A stretch of 20,941 nucleotides of DNA from positions 1-20,941 of the forward strand of contig JASBYZ010000018.1 in assembly GCA_029983705.1 (NCBI GenBank), written 5' to 3'. The notes under the pieces are model-generated. The model did no database searches. It was given only the letters and a program-made list of their open reading frames with translations, and had not been told where the DNA came from. This document shows positions 6,888 to 13,686 of this stretch, piece after piece; the stretch's first letter is position 1, and each line of letters starts with the position of its first letter. A program made the translations under genes and the position numbers. Source of the DNA: Coriobacteriales bacterium (lineage in GTDB: Bacteria; Actinomycetota; Coriobacteriia; Coriobacteriales; JAEZZM01).

Positions 6888-7201
6888 ATTCTTTCAAGTT
6901 TAACTGCAGTTCCATCCATTGTTACCACCAACATTTGATTTAAGGTTTCAAAGTTAGTTTGAATGCCAATGACGGCATCTGCACCCATTTGTGATGCTCT
7001 TGAAACTATCTCGTTATACGCTTCCTCTTTAGCTTTGAGAATTTCTTTTTCGTAGCCAGCGTTTCTGCCACCAATAAAGTTTCTAATGCCTGCGCCAAAA
7101 TCTTTAGTAAAGTTAACGCCATTTACAACTTCAGCGCCCACAAGGCCAAAATATCCCGCAATTTTGTAGCCTTCAACACTGTTAGTGGTAGTAGTAACCA
7201 T
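6884..7201 (-). CDS. YbjQ / UPF0145 family protein
   Basis: A small soluble protein of 105 residues matching the YbjQ_1 (PF01906) family, often labelled heavy-metal-binding domain protein, though its real function is not established. Family-like segments include a beta-rich start, then ARNFIGGRN-like IRNFIGGRNAGYEKEI, AYNEIVSRASQMGADAVIGI and a C-terminal strand VTMDGTAVKL. YbjQ proteins usually form ring oligomers. ATG 7201 is preferred over ATG 7207, because the GAAAGG site (7208-7213) touches the upstream ATG but is 6 nt from the downstream one. It may be read from transcripts that begin at the minus-strand tRNAs. Its stop shares TTAA with the UbiX-like gene coming from the other side. Confidence 0.88.
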   Translation of the reverse strand: MVTTTTNSVEGYKIAGYFGLVGAEVVNGVNFTKDFGAGIRNFIGGRNAGYEKEILKAKEEAYNEIVSRASQMGADAVIGIQTNFETLNQMLVVTMDGTAVKLERI

Positions 7202-7207
7202 AGACAT

Positions 7208-7213
7208 CCTTTC
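7208..7213 (-). promoter_or_regulatory. Ribosome binding site selecting the second ATG of the YbjQ gene
   Basis: GAAAGG on the minus strand abuts ATG 7207 with no spacer but is 6 nt from ATG 7201, so translation should begin at 7201. Confidence 0.6.
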
Positions 7214-7287
7214 GCATACAAATTAGCTTGTACAAAAAAGTGTACCCTTAAAAGAAGATGTTAAATGAAATAAAGAAAGAGAAAAAT

Positions 7288-7361
7288 TGGAGGCGACACC
7301 CGGATTTGAACCGGGGATAAAGGCTTTGCAGGCCTCTGCCTTACCACTTGGCCATGTCGCC
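7288..7361 (-). tRNA. tRNA-Cys (anticodon GCA)
   Basis: A 74-nt tRNA on the minus strand. The acceptor stem GGCGACA pairs with TGTCGCC, followed by discriminator T and encoded CCA (complement of 7288-7290). Anticodon stem GAGGC/GCCTT encloses loop CTGCAAA with anticodon GCA. T-arm CCCGGTTCAAATCCGGG is intact. A T-rich tract lies directly beyond the 3' end. It sits downstream of the tRNA-Gly terminator with only 26 nt between, which leaves no clear promoter of its own. Confidence 0.98.
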
Positions 7362-7387
7362 ATACCTAAGAAAACCCTGATGAATTT

Positions 7388-7416
7388 AAAAAAGGCCGGC
7401 CTTATGACCGACCTTT
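7388..7416 (-). terminator. Intrinsic terminator after tRNA-Gly
   Basis: Read on the minus strand, AAAGGTCGGTC (7416-7406) pairs with GGCCGGCCTTT (7401-7391) around loop ATAA, using two G-U pairs, and runs straight into six T (7393-7388). It begins 9 nt after the tRNA-Gly 3' end. Confidence 0.8.
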
Positions 7417-7425
7417 AAGATTCAC

Positions 7426-7501
7426 TGGAGCGGACTACGGGATTCGAACCCGCGACCCCAACCTTGGCAAGGTTGTGCTCTACCAACTGAGCCAAGTCCG
7501 C
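7426..7501 (-). tRNA. tRNA-Gly (anticodon GCC)
   Basis: A 76-nt tRNA on the minus strand. The acceptor stem GCGGACT pairs with AGTCCGC, followed by discriminator T and encoded CCA (complement of 7426-7428). Anticodon stem CAACC/GGTTG encloses TTGCCAA with anticodon GCC. T-arm GCGGGTTCGAATCCCGT is normal. It has a near-consensus promoter just upstream and a strong terminator just downstream. Confidence 0.98.
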
Positions 7502-7515
7502 GTGTGCAAGATAGA

Positions 7516-7544
7516 ACTATACTGAACTTTTTTGACTTTTGCAA
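7516..7544 (-). promoter_or_regulatory. Sigma-70-type promoter of tRNA-Gly
   Basis: On the minus strand, -35 TTGCAA (7544-7539) and -10 TATAGT (7521-7516) have the ideal 17-nt spacer. Transcription would start near 7509, about 8 nt before the tRNA. The flanking DNA is A/T-tract rich, which could act as an UP element. Confidence 0.8.
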
Positions 7545-7550
7545 ACATTT

Positions 7551-7577
7551 TTTTAAAAGTTTTGAAAACTTTTAAAA
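7551..7577. repeat. 12-bp perfect AT-only-core inverted repeat between divergent tRNA promoters
   Basis: TTTTAAAAGTTT (7551-7562) and AAACTTTTAAAA (7566-7577) are exact inverse complements around TGA. The arms contain one G-C pair each, so the repeat is too weak for a terminator. It lies upstream of the tRNA-Gly promoter and of the tRNA-Val promoter on the other side, and so could be an UP-like element or a protein-binding site. Confidence 0.7.
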
Positions 7578-7658
7578 TTTCAAAGCCTGCACACATTTTT
7601 GCTGGGCAAATCTTTTCTTGCAAGCATTTTATGAATTAAGCCAATTTAGCCTTAAGTC

Positions 7659-7667
7659 TGCTAGAAT
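7659..7667 (+). promoter_or_regulatory. Extended -10 promoter of tRNA-Val
   Basis: TGC followed by TAGAAT (7662-7667) forms an extended -10 element about 24 nt before the tRNA. No good -35 box is seen at 16-18 nt, which an extended -10 can compensate for. Confidence 0.45.
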
Positions 7668-7691
7668 TACTTTTTACTTTAAAACTTTGAT

Positions 7692-7766
7692 GGGCGATTG
7701 GCGCAGGGGTAGCGCATCACCTCGACACGGTGGGGGCCACTGGTTCAAATCCAGTATCGCCCACCA
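7692..7766 (+). tRNA. tRNA-Val (anticodon GAC)
   Basis: A 75-nt tRNA. The acceptor stem GGGCGAT pairs with ATCGCCC (7756-7762), followed by discriminator A7763 and encoded CCA (7764-7766). Anticodon stem TCACC/GGTGG encloses TCGACAC with anticodon GAC. The T-arm contains GGTTCAAATCC. Only 38 nt separate its 3' end from the terC start and no terminator lies between, so the two probably share a transcript. Confidence 0.98.
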
Positions 7767-7792
7767 TTGAAGTTTTACAAAACATTGCTATT

Positions 7793-7796
7793 GGAG
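7793..7796 (+). promoter_or_regulatory. Ribosome binding site fixing the TerC start at 7805
   Basis: GGAG lies 8 nt before ATG 7805. The in-frame GTG at 7730 falls inside tRNA-Val and is not used. Confidence 0.7.
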
Positions 7797-7804
7797 CATC
7801 CCAC

Positions 7805-8899
7805 ATGAATCAAGTTGCAGAGGCAAGCATGCATATTACACCAGTTACCTGGCTACTTACCTTTATCGTAATTATTGCACTATTAGCCTTTGACTATTTT
7901 TTCCACGTAAGAAAAGCGCACGTTCCAACCATTAAAGAGGCTGCCGTATGGTCGGCACTCTACATTGGTATTGCTATCATCTTTGGTATCTTTGTTACCT
8001 TCTTTTGGAAGGACGCAGATCCAAACCAGCCGTATCGCTATGGTGTTGAGTGGTTTAGTGGTTATGTCACAGAAAAAGCCTTAAGCGTTGATAACCTCTT
8101 TGTCTTCTTAATTATTATGGCTTCATTTGCGGTTCCTCCTAAAGATGAGCAAAAAGCTCTAATGTGGGGAATCGTTTTAGCCTTAATTTTTAGATTTATC
8201 TTTATTATCATTGGCGCTGCTGCGCTCAATCAATTTGCCTGGTTATTTTATATATTTGCTATCTTTTTGGGCTACACCGCTGCAAAGCAAATAATAGACC
8301 ACAGGCAGGAGCGTAAAGAAAAAATTGCTGGTACCTACCAAGACCCAGATATGTCAGATAACATCGTGGTAAAGGCAGCACGCAAGTTTTTACCTATCAC
8401 CGACCACTATGCGGGAGATAAAATCTTAGTTAAAGAGCATGGCAGAAAAATGCTTACCCCGCTCTTTTTAGTAATCATCTCTCTTGGTGCAGTTGACCTT
8501 ATGTTTGCGCTTGATTCAATTCCTGCAATTTTTGGTCTGACAGAAGAGGCATACATTGTCTTTACCACCAATGCCTTCTCACTTATGGGACTTAGACAGC
8601 TTTACTTCTTAATTGAGGATCTTTTAGATAGACTTATCTTTTTGGCATATGGACTTGCGGCAATCCTTGGCTTTATTGCGGTAAAACTCTGGTTACACGC
8701 TATGCATGTAGTAGGTAATCCATTTAGCCAAGCTGGAGGTTTCAAAGTGCCAGAAATTGGCACCACAGAGTCACTGCTCTTTATTTTAGTAGTACTTACC
8801 ATTACGGTTGTGGCATCTCTTTGGTATGCAAAGACGCATCCAAATGATCCAGTTATTTTAGCAAGTGCTGAAAAACAAAGAAAAAGGCACGCTAACTAA
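7805..8899 (+). CDS. TerC/Alx family integral membrane protein
   Basis: A 364-residue multi-spanning membrane protein with about eight or nine helices. It carries the two TerC hallmark acidic segments: EKALSVDNLFVF (90-101) and GAVDLMFALDSIPAIFG (228-244), followed by FTTNAFSLMGLRQLYFL. A cytosolic loop of about 50 residues lies at 163-215. Family members such as E. coli Alx and Bacillus MeeF/MeeY handle manganese, either exporting it or supplying it to secreted enzymes. The name comes from tellurite-resistance loci, and no other ter genes are present here. The start at 7805 is chosen because the in-frame upstream start would lie in tRNA-Val. It is likely read from the tRNA-Val promoter. Its stop interlocks with that of the diacylglycerol-kinase gene (CTAA). 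Confidence 0.93.
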   Translation: MNQVAEASMHITPVTWLLTFIVIIALLAFDYFFHVRKAHVPTIKEAAVWSALYIGIAIIFGIFVTFFWKDADPNQPYRYGVEWFSGYVTEKALSVDNLFVFLIIMASFAVPPKDEQKALMWGIVLALIFRFIFIIIGAAALNQFAWLFYIFAIFLGYTAAKQIIDHRQERKEKIAGTYQDPDMSDNIVVKAARKFLPITDHYAGDKILVKEHGRKMLTPLFLVIISLGAVDLMFALDSIPAIFGLTEEAYIVFTTNAFSLMGLRQLYFLIEDLLDRLIFLAYGLAAILGFIAVKLWLHAMHVVGNPFSQAGGFKVPEIGTTESLLFILVVLTITVVASLWYAKTHPNDPVILASAEKQRKRHAN

Positions 8900-9825
8900 T
8901 CAGCTGACCTATAGTAAGGGGAGTTTTCATCAACAATAAACTTGGAAGCTCCCTCTAATACTCTTGCAGTAAATGGAGTTTTTGCACCCTCTATAACATC
9001 GCCATCAAACTGGAGGTGAAGTGGGGGATTTGCATCAACCTTAACTTTTTTGGCTGTAAATATCTCAAGTTGTGGTCTGTAGGGGAAGTTTCCAGACTTA
9101 TCTAAAAATGCAGATATAACAGTTGGTAAGAGCTGTACGGTAGAACCTGATTTAATTACCGCCACATGAAAGAGACCATCTTGAGGGCTTGCATCATTTA
9201 CTATTGATACATCAAAGGTAATATTACTAAAGTTAATAATGAGTACGGCAATGCCTTCAATTTCAACGTGCTCACCATCTAAATCAAGTTTAAAGGTAGC
9301 TATTTCTGGATTTGGATTGGCAAGTACAGCGGCAAAGTAAGCAAGCTGTCCCATTCTTGCCTTGAGGTCTTCTGAGTCATGCATAATGGTGGCATCAAAG
9401 CCAGCCCCTGCAATAACAGAAAAACCTATGTAGTGGGTTTCACCGTTTTTATCTTGATAGCTGAGTTCACCCATGTCAAAAGATTCGGTGTGGCCGTCCA
9501 TAGCTGCCTTTGCCATAGCAACTGGCTCTTCATCGTTAGAAAGATTTGAAGCTACCAGGTTTGCTGTTCCTGAAGGAAATACCTGAACAGGAATTCCACT
9601 ATGTTTGAGCTCATAGTTTAAGGTGGCAACGGTACCGTCTCCACCTGAGAGCACAATCAAATCATAGTCGTGTGCGTCATCTAATAAAACCTGATCATCT
9701 TCATGGGCGTGAATATTTCGTAAAACCACCTCGTCACAGCCAAGTTCTACAAGTTCTTTAAGGTAGTCAAAGAGGTCTCCACTCCCGCTTCCGCTGTCAG
9801 GATTATGAATTGCCAACACTCTCAT
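8896..9825 (-). CDS. Diacylglycerol/lipid kinase family protein (YegS/BmrU/DgkB type)
   Basis: A 309-residue soluble kinase of the DAGK_cat family, which phosphorylates lipids such as diacylglycerol with ATP at the membrane face. The N-terminal nucleotide-binding half has the signature GGDGT (61-65) and PSGTANL (84-90). The C-terminal beta-rich half contains VIAGAGFDA, the PQDGLFHVAVIK segment and FDGD near 272, all typical of the family. Length is normal. The true substrate (diacylglycerol, undecaprenol-like lipid or sphingoid base) cannot be read from sequence. Start ATG 9825 has AGGAG 5 nt upstream. It is divergent from rnd, whose promoter begins inside the same short gap, and convergent with terC, sharing four bases of stop codon. 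Confidence 0.92.
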   Translation of the reverse strand: MRVLAIHNPDSGSGSGDLFDYLKELVELGCDEVVLRNIHAHEDDQVLLDDAHDYDLIVLSGGDGTVATLNYELKHSGIPVQVFPSGTANLVASNLSNDEEPVAMAKAAMDGHTESFDMGELSYQDKNGETHYIGFSVIAGAGFDATIMHDSEDLKARMGQLAYFAAVLANPNPEIATFKLDLDGEHVEIEGIAVLIINFSNITFDVSIVNDASPQDGLFHVAVIKSGSTVQLLPTVISAFLDKSGNFPYRPQLEIFTAKKVKVDANPPLHLQFDGDVIEGAKTPFTARVLEGASKFIVDENSPYYRSAD

Positions 9826-9837
9826 GGATGCTCCTTG

Positions 9838-9843
9838 TATAAT
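9838..9843 (+). promoter_or_regulatory. -10 box (TATAAT) for rnd
   Basis: A perfect TATAAT with transcription expected near 9850, about 31 nt before the TTG start of rnd. No good -35 match is seen at 16-18 nt. It lies inside the apparent longer open frame of rnd, which argues that the upstream ATG is not used. Confidence 0.55.
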
Positions 9844-9868
9844 GGTCTTTGTATTTACACTTAAGACT

Positions 9869-9873
9869 AAGGA
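9869..9873 (+). promoter_or_regulatory. Ribosome binding site fixing rnd start at TTG 9881
   Basis: AAGGA lies 7 nt before TTG 9881. The more upstream ATG (9824) overlaps the divergent lipid-kinase start and lies ahead of the likely transcription start. Confidence 0.65.
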
Positions 9874-9880
9874 TAATTAC

Positions 9881-11017
9881 TTGTATATTAGTACTTTCCA
9901 CGAACTGAATGATTTTATACCACGCGCAAAAAAAGATACACTTTTAGCTATAGATACTGAGTTTATCCGTGAAAAATCCTATTATCCAAAACTTTGTTTG
10001 CTTCAGCTTGGTACAAGTAGCGAGCAGGTTGTAATAGACCCACTTGCGCTTGAAGATATGAGCCCGCTTATAGATCTTTTTGTTGACCAAAACATCGTTA
10101 AGATTTTTCATGCATCAACTCAGGACCTTGAAATCATCGAGCAAGAATTTGGCATTATGCCAAGTCCAATTTTTGATACCCAGGTAGCTGCTGGCTTCTT
10201 AGGATATCCGGTCCAGATGGGTTATCAGGCAATTGTTGAGGCTTTCTGTGGGATAACACTTCCTAAAACTCAGTCTCTTACAGACTGGTCAAAGCGTCCC
10301 TTAGATGAGCAGCAATTAAGCTATGCGCTTGATGATGTAAAGTACCTGCCAGATATTTACTCTCAGATGATTGAGGCGCTTAAGGCTAAGGGAAGACTTG
10401 AGTGGGTCTTACCAAAAATGAAAGATTTGCTTGATAAAGACCACTACAGCCATAACCCACACGACGCCTTTAAAAAGGTAAAGCGCATTAGCTCTCTAAA
10501 CAGACGACAGCTTGGCATTGCGCGAGAGATTGCAGCTTGGCGAGAAGAGGAGTCTCAAAAAAGAGATCATCCACGCCGCTGGATTTTGAGTGATGAGATT
10601 GTTGTGGAGCTTGCAAAGCGAGCACCGCTTAACAAAAAAGAGCTCCTAAAGATAAGAAATACTGATTCACTTTCGGTACAAAATCAAGCCAAAGTGCTCT
10701 CTGCTATTCAAAAGGGTCTAAGTTTGAGTAAAGAGGAGCTTCCTCAACTTCCGCGTCGCCACAAGGTGTCAAAAGAGGTAGAAAGCGTCATTGATCTTAT
10801 GAATGCCCTCTTAAAATTTGTAGCAGACAAGCAAGAGATTGCGCCAGCGCTTTTAGCTTCAAAAGATGATTTAGTTAATTTTTACTTTGACTCACAGAGT
10901 TCTCCTTTGGCCATTGGCTGGAGGCATGAGCTTGTAGGCAATAAACTTCTGGAGCTTTTATCAGGTTCTATTGGACTTACTGTTGAAGATTCAAAAATTG
11001 AAATCTTGCACAAATAA
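9881..11017 (+). CDS. rnd: Ribonuclease D
   Basis: RNase D is a 3'-5' exoribonuclease that trims tRNA 3' ends. From TTG 9881 the protein is 378 residues, close to the E. coli length, and opens MYISTFHELNDF as family members do. The DEDDy catalytic set is visible: IDTEF (D25, E27), FHASTQDLE (D82) and YALDDV (Y148, D152). The HRDC domain spans about 210-290, with the typical LNRRQLGIAREIAAWRE start, and a less conserved helical tail follows. All four tRNA genes here encode CCA, so their precursors need 3' trimming of the kind this enzyme performs. It heads a run of six co-directional genes, with a 57-nt gap before the next one. Confidence 0.95.
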   Translation: MYISTFHELNDFIPRAKKDTLLAIDTEFIREKSYYPKLCLLQLGTSSEQVVIDPLALEDMSPLIDLFVDQNIVKIFHASTQDLEIIEQEFGIMPSPIFDTQVAAGFLGYPVQMGYQAIVEAFCGITLPKTQSLTDWSKRPLDEQQLSYALDDVKYLPDIYSQMIEALKAKGRLEWVLPKMKDLLDKDHYSHNPHDAFKKVKRISSLNRRQLGIAREIAAWREEESQKRDHPRRWILSDEIVVELAKRAPLNKKELLKIRNTDSLSVQNQAKVLSAIQKGLSLSKEELPQLPRRHKVSKEVESVIDLMNALLKFVADKQEIAPALLASKDDLVNFYFDSQSSPLAIGWRHELVGNKLLELLSGSIGLTVEDSKIEILHK

Positions 11018-11074
11018 ACTGAGTCTAAACGGGTAGAACATAAAGATACTAGATAAATTAGAAAGTGAGAGACT

Positions 11075-11749
11075 ATGCTGTATATCTTATTAATGGTAGT
11101 AACCTTGGCCTTAGGTCTTGGTTCACAAGCATATATTAAAAACACCTACAAAAAATGGTCGCAGGTTCAAAATGCCCAGGGCATCACCGGCTACCAGGCA
11201 GCTCGTGCAATGTTAGACAGAAATGGCCTCCAACACGTTGAGATTTTGCACAATGGTGGCGCAGCTCTATCTGACTTTTATGATCCACGCTCAGATACCT
11301 TAAACCTCTCAGATGATTCTTATAACGGAACCTCAGTGGCATCAATTGCGGTTGCATGCCATGAAGCAGGACACGCGGTTCAGCATGCTAAAAATTATAT
11401 GGGAGTTAAGGTAAGAGAGGCAGTGCTACCTCTCGCTCAGCTTGGTTCAAACATTTGGGTATTTGTACTTCTTGCAGGATTTTTCCTTCAGATGTTAAAC
11501 CTTGTATGGGCAGGTATTATTCTTTTTGCGCTTACCGTACTCTTTCAAATCGTAACGCTTCCAGTGGAGTTTGACGCATCCAAGCGTGCAATTGAAAGCA
11601 TCGAGGGTACTGTGGCACTTCCTGCAGAACAAGATAGGGGAGCACGCGATATGCTTAAGAGCGCTGCATTTACCTATGTAGCAGCTGCACTCTCATCAAT
11701 CCTAACCCTTCTCTATTACGTAAGTTTGGCAAATAACAACAACAGATAA
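11075..11749 (+). CDS. Zinc metallopeptidase, YugP/Zn_peptidase_2 family, membrane-bound
   Basis: A 224-residue integral membrane protein of the neutral zinc metallopeptidase family 2 (PF04298; Bacillus YugP). An N-terminal helix (1-20) precedes a soluble segment with the catalytic motif HEAGHAVQHA (96-105), where H96 and H100 bind zinc and E97 is the general base. Two central helices (about 124-164) come next, then EFDASKRA (165-172), a conserved block that may give the third ligand, and a C-terminal helix (197-218). The cellular substrate is unknown. An AAAGTGAG site precedes ATG 11075. The xseA start follows its stop after only 2 nt, which implies translational coupling. Confidence 0.93.
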   Translation: MLYILLMVVTLALGLGSQAYIKNTYKKWSQVQNAQGITGYQAARAMLDRNGLQHVEILHNGGAALSDFYDPRSDTLNLSDDSYNGTSVASIAVACHEAGHAVQHAKNYMGVKVREAVLPLAQLGSNIWVFVLLAGFFLQMLNLVWAGIILFALTVLFQIVTLPVEFDASKRAIESIEGTVALPAEQDRGARDMLKSAAFTYVAAALSSILTLLYYVSLANNNNR

Positions 11750-11751
11750 TT

Positions 11752-13050
11752 ATGTGGAATACTACTTTAGATACCAGGGGTGCTTCAAATGAGGCACCCT
11801 TAAGTGTTTCAAGTGCACTTCAGCTTGCTAAAGGAGCACTTGAGCAAATTAGAGTCACCATTGTTGGTGAAGTTTCAGAATTTAACGATAAACCTGGCTA
11901 CAAGGCAGCATACTTTACTATTGCCGATAAGCAATCTTCACTTTCTTGTATTATGTGGCGCGATAAATATCTGGCAAGTGGCATTGAGCTTAAGGCAGGA
12001 ATGCTCCTTGAGTTAAGCGGTTACTTCACAGCCTATCCAGCCAAAGGAAGAATGCAGTTTTCTGTAAATAGACTAGAGCTTGCAGGAGAGGGTAACTTGC
12101 GCCAGCAGGTAGCCCGTCTTGCAAAAAAGCTTCAAGCAGAAGGACTGATGGATCAGGGCAGAAAAAAAGAAGTTCCTGCATTTTGTACACGTATTGGCCT
12201 TATAACTTCTCCAAGAGGTAAGGCGGTACATGACGTTCTCAGAACGCTTCGTCGCAGAAACCCCCTCGTTGAAATTGAGTTTTTTGGCGTAGCAGTTGAA
12301 GGGGAGAGGGCTCCCCAAGAGATGGCGTACGCCCTTGATCTTGCCGATAAGCGCGGACTTGATGCAATATTGCTCGTAAGAGGTGGCGGAGCGTATGAGG
12401 ATCTGATGCCCTTTAATGATGAGATGCTCGCAAGAAAGATTGCAAGTCTTAGCACACCACTCGTAAGTGGTATAGGGCATGAACCTGATAACTCAATTGC
12501 AGATATGGTAGCTGACAGAAGAGCGTCCACTCCAACAGCTGCAGCAGAGTCTGTAGCGCCTGATCTAAGTGAGCTTAAAGCAGGTAAGCGCCAGCAAAGC
12601 TTAAGGCTTGCAAAAGCTATGGAGCTTTTAGTTGAGAGAAAATCCCAAAGTCTTTCTCGCCAGATGAGCCGTCCTGTCTTAGCTGAAGCAAGTTGGCTTG
12701 AAAAATATGACTCAAACCTTGCACTGCAGCATGATCGATTTTTGCGGGCAATTCCGCAGGGGCTCAAGCGTGATGAGGAATACCTTGAGCGTATTTCACA
12801 GAGCTTTATAAAGTTGGCACAAAACTTTAGTGAACGCTACCATAAATCGCTTCAAATAAAGGTGGCAAAACTTGAGTCGCTCTCGCCGCTTAAGGTGCTC
12901 ACGCGTGGATATGCCTTTACCACCAACAAAGCGGGCAATCTTGTTGATAGCGTAACTAAAGTCGAGGCAGGAGACCTCATACATATTCGATTACAAGACG
13001 GAAGCCTGCATGCGCAGGTACAGTCAAAAGATACAATTCAAGGAGCATAA
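11752..13050 (+). CDS. xseA: Exodeoxyribonuclease VII large subunit
   Basis: XseA is the catalytic subunit of exonuclease VII, which degrades single-stranded DNA from both ends into oligonucleotides. An N-terminal OB-fold (about 20-110) is followed by the exonuclease domain with ITSPRGKAVHDVL (151-163), LLVRGGGAYEDLMPFNDE (207-224), SGIGHEPDNSIADMVADRRA (239-258) and STPTAAAE (259-266), all diagnostic. A long helical stretch (about 270-380) and the C-terminal segment VLTRGYAFTTN complete it. Length 432 is normal. It begins 2 nt after the peptidase stop with no clear ribosome site of its own, so translation is probably coupled. XseB follows with no gap. Confidence 0.97.
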   Translation: MWNTTLDTRGASNEAPLSVSSALQLAKGALEQIRVTIVGEVSEFNDKPGYKAAYFTIADKQSSLSCIMWRDKYLASGIELKAGMLLELSGYFTAYPAKGRMQFSVNRLELAGEGNLRQQVARLAKKLQAEGLMDQGRKKEVPAFCTRIGLITSPRGKAVHDVLRTLRRRNPLVEIEFFGVAVEGERAPQEMAYALDLADKRGLDAILLVRGGGAYEDLMPFNDEMLARKIASLSTPLVSGIGHEPDNSIADMVADRRASTPTAAAESVAPDLSELKAGKRQQSLRLAKAMELLVERKSQSLSRQMSRPVLAEASWLEKYDSNLALQHDRFLRAIPQGLKRDEEYLERISQSFIKLAQNFSERYHKSLQIKVAKLESLSPLKVLTRGYAFTTNKAGNLVDSVTKVEAGDLIHIRLQDGSLHAQVQSKDTIQGA

Positions 13051-13299
13051 ATGGCAAAAGAGCAAAACGAATTAGAATCTTTAAGTTTTTCAGAGGCATC
13101 TCAAAAACTTGAGGAGGTTATTAGGAAGCTTGAGTCAAACCAACTTGAGCTTGAAGACTCACTTGCTGCATACGAAGAGGGCGTAGCACTTGTAAAAACG
13201 CTTCAGTCACGCCTTCAAGATGCCCAACAAAAGGTAACTACCTTGATGGGCGAGATTGAGCCTGAATCTGATGATAGTATTGATACCAGTTTAAGCTAG
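13051..13299 (+). CDS. xseB: Exodeoxyribonuclease VII small subunit
   Basis: An 82-residue helical protein that binds the helical arm of XseA and is needed for active exonuclease VII. The diagnostic core LSFSEASQKLEEVIRKLESN (11-30) and LELEDSLAAYEEGVALVK (32-49) matches the family, with an acidic C-terminal tail. The start codon directly abuts the xseA stop, and its ribosome site (AAGGAG) is inside the end of xseA, a normal xseA-xseB arrangement that helps set subunit ratio. Confidence 0.96.
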   Translation: MAKEQNELESLSFSEASQKLEEVIRKLESNQLELEDSLAAYEEGVALVKTLQSRLQDAQQKVTTLMGEIEPESDDSIDTSLS

Positions 13300-13307
13300 C
13301 TAATTTT

Positions 13308-13312
13308 GGAGG
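13308..13312 (+). promoter_or_regulatory. Ribosome binding site fixing HIT gene start at ATG 13318
   Basis: GGAGG lies 5 nt before ATG 13318. The in-frame TTG at 13306 overlaps this site and cannot be the start it serves. Confidence 0.75.
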
Positions 13313-13317
13313 ATATA

Positions 13318-13656
13318 ATGTCAGATTGTATTTTTTGTAAGCTTGCAAATGACGAGATAGAAACCAAGGTAGTATATGCGGATGAGCTTGTTTGTGCCTT
13401 TGAAGATGCAAATCCTCAAGCTCCAGTCCATGTGTTAGTGGTGCCTAAAAAGCACTACCAAGATATTGCAGATGAGGTACCTTCAGAAACTATTGCGCGT
13501 GTGTTTGAGGCTGCAAATAAGGTGGCCAAGATAAAAGGTATTGATCAAAAAGGCTATCGCCTTATTACCAATAAAGGTGCTGACGCTGGCCAAAGTGTAT
13601 TTCACTGGCATGTACATGTGCTTGGTGGCAAGACACTTGGTGAAGGTTTAATTTAG
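13318..13656 (+). CDS. HIT family protein, HinT-like nucleoside phosphoramidase
   Basis: A 112-residue histidine-triad hydrolase resembling HinT, which cleaves AMP-N and acyl-AMP bonds such as those left over from aminoacyl-tRNA synthesis. The opening SDCIFCKL with C4 and C7 and the triad HWHVHVLGG (96-104) near the C-terminus are classic. H98 and H100 belong to the catalytic triad set, and H100 would be the nucleophile by family analogy. Length fits HinT. It lies 18 nt after xseB and 30 nt before ackA, so it probably belongs to the rnd-ackA run. Confidence 0.95.
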   Translation: MSDCIFCKLANDEIETKVVYADELVCAFEDANPQAPVHVLVVPKKHYQDIADEVPSETIARVFEAANKVAKIKGIDQKGYRLITNKGADAGQSVFHWHVHVLGGKTLGEGLI

Positions 13657-13686
13657 TAGCAATTTAACTGTAAAAGGATAAGTCCT

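Noticed and set aside
7730..7804. N-terminal extension of TerC starting inside tRNA-Val
   Set aside because: The extra codons are tRNA sequence; ATG 7805 has its own ribosome site.
12153..12767. Minus-strand open frame of 204 codons opposite xseA
   Set aside because: It lies wholly inside the clearly coding xseA, has Ser/Arg-rich composition typical of an antisense shadow and lacks any known motif.
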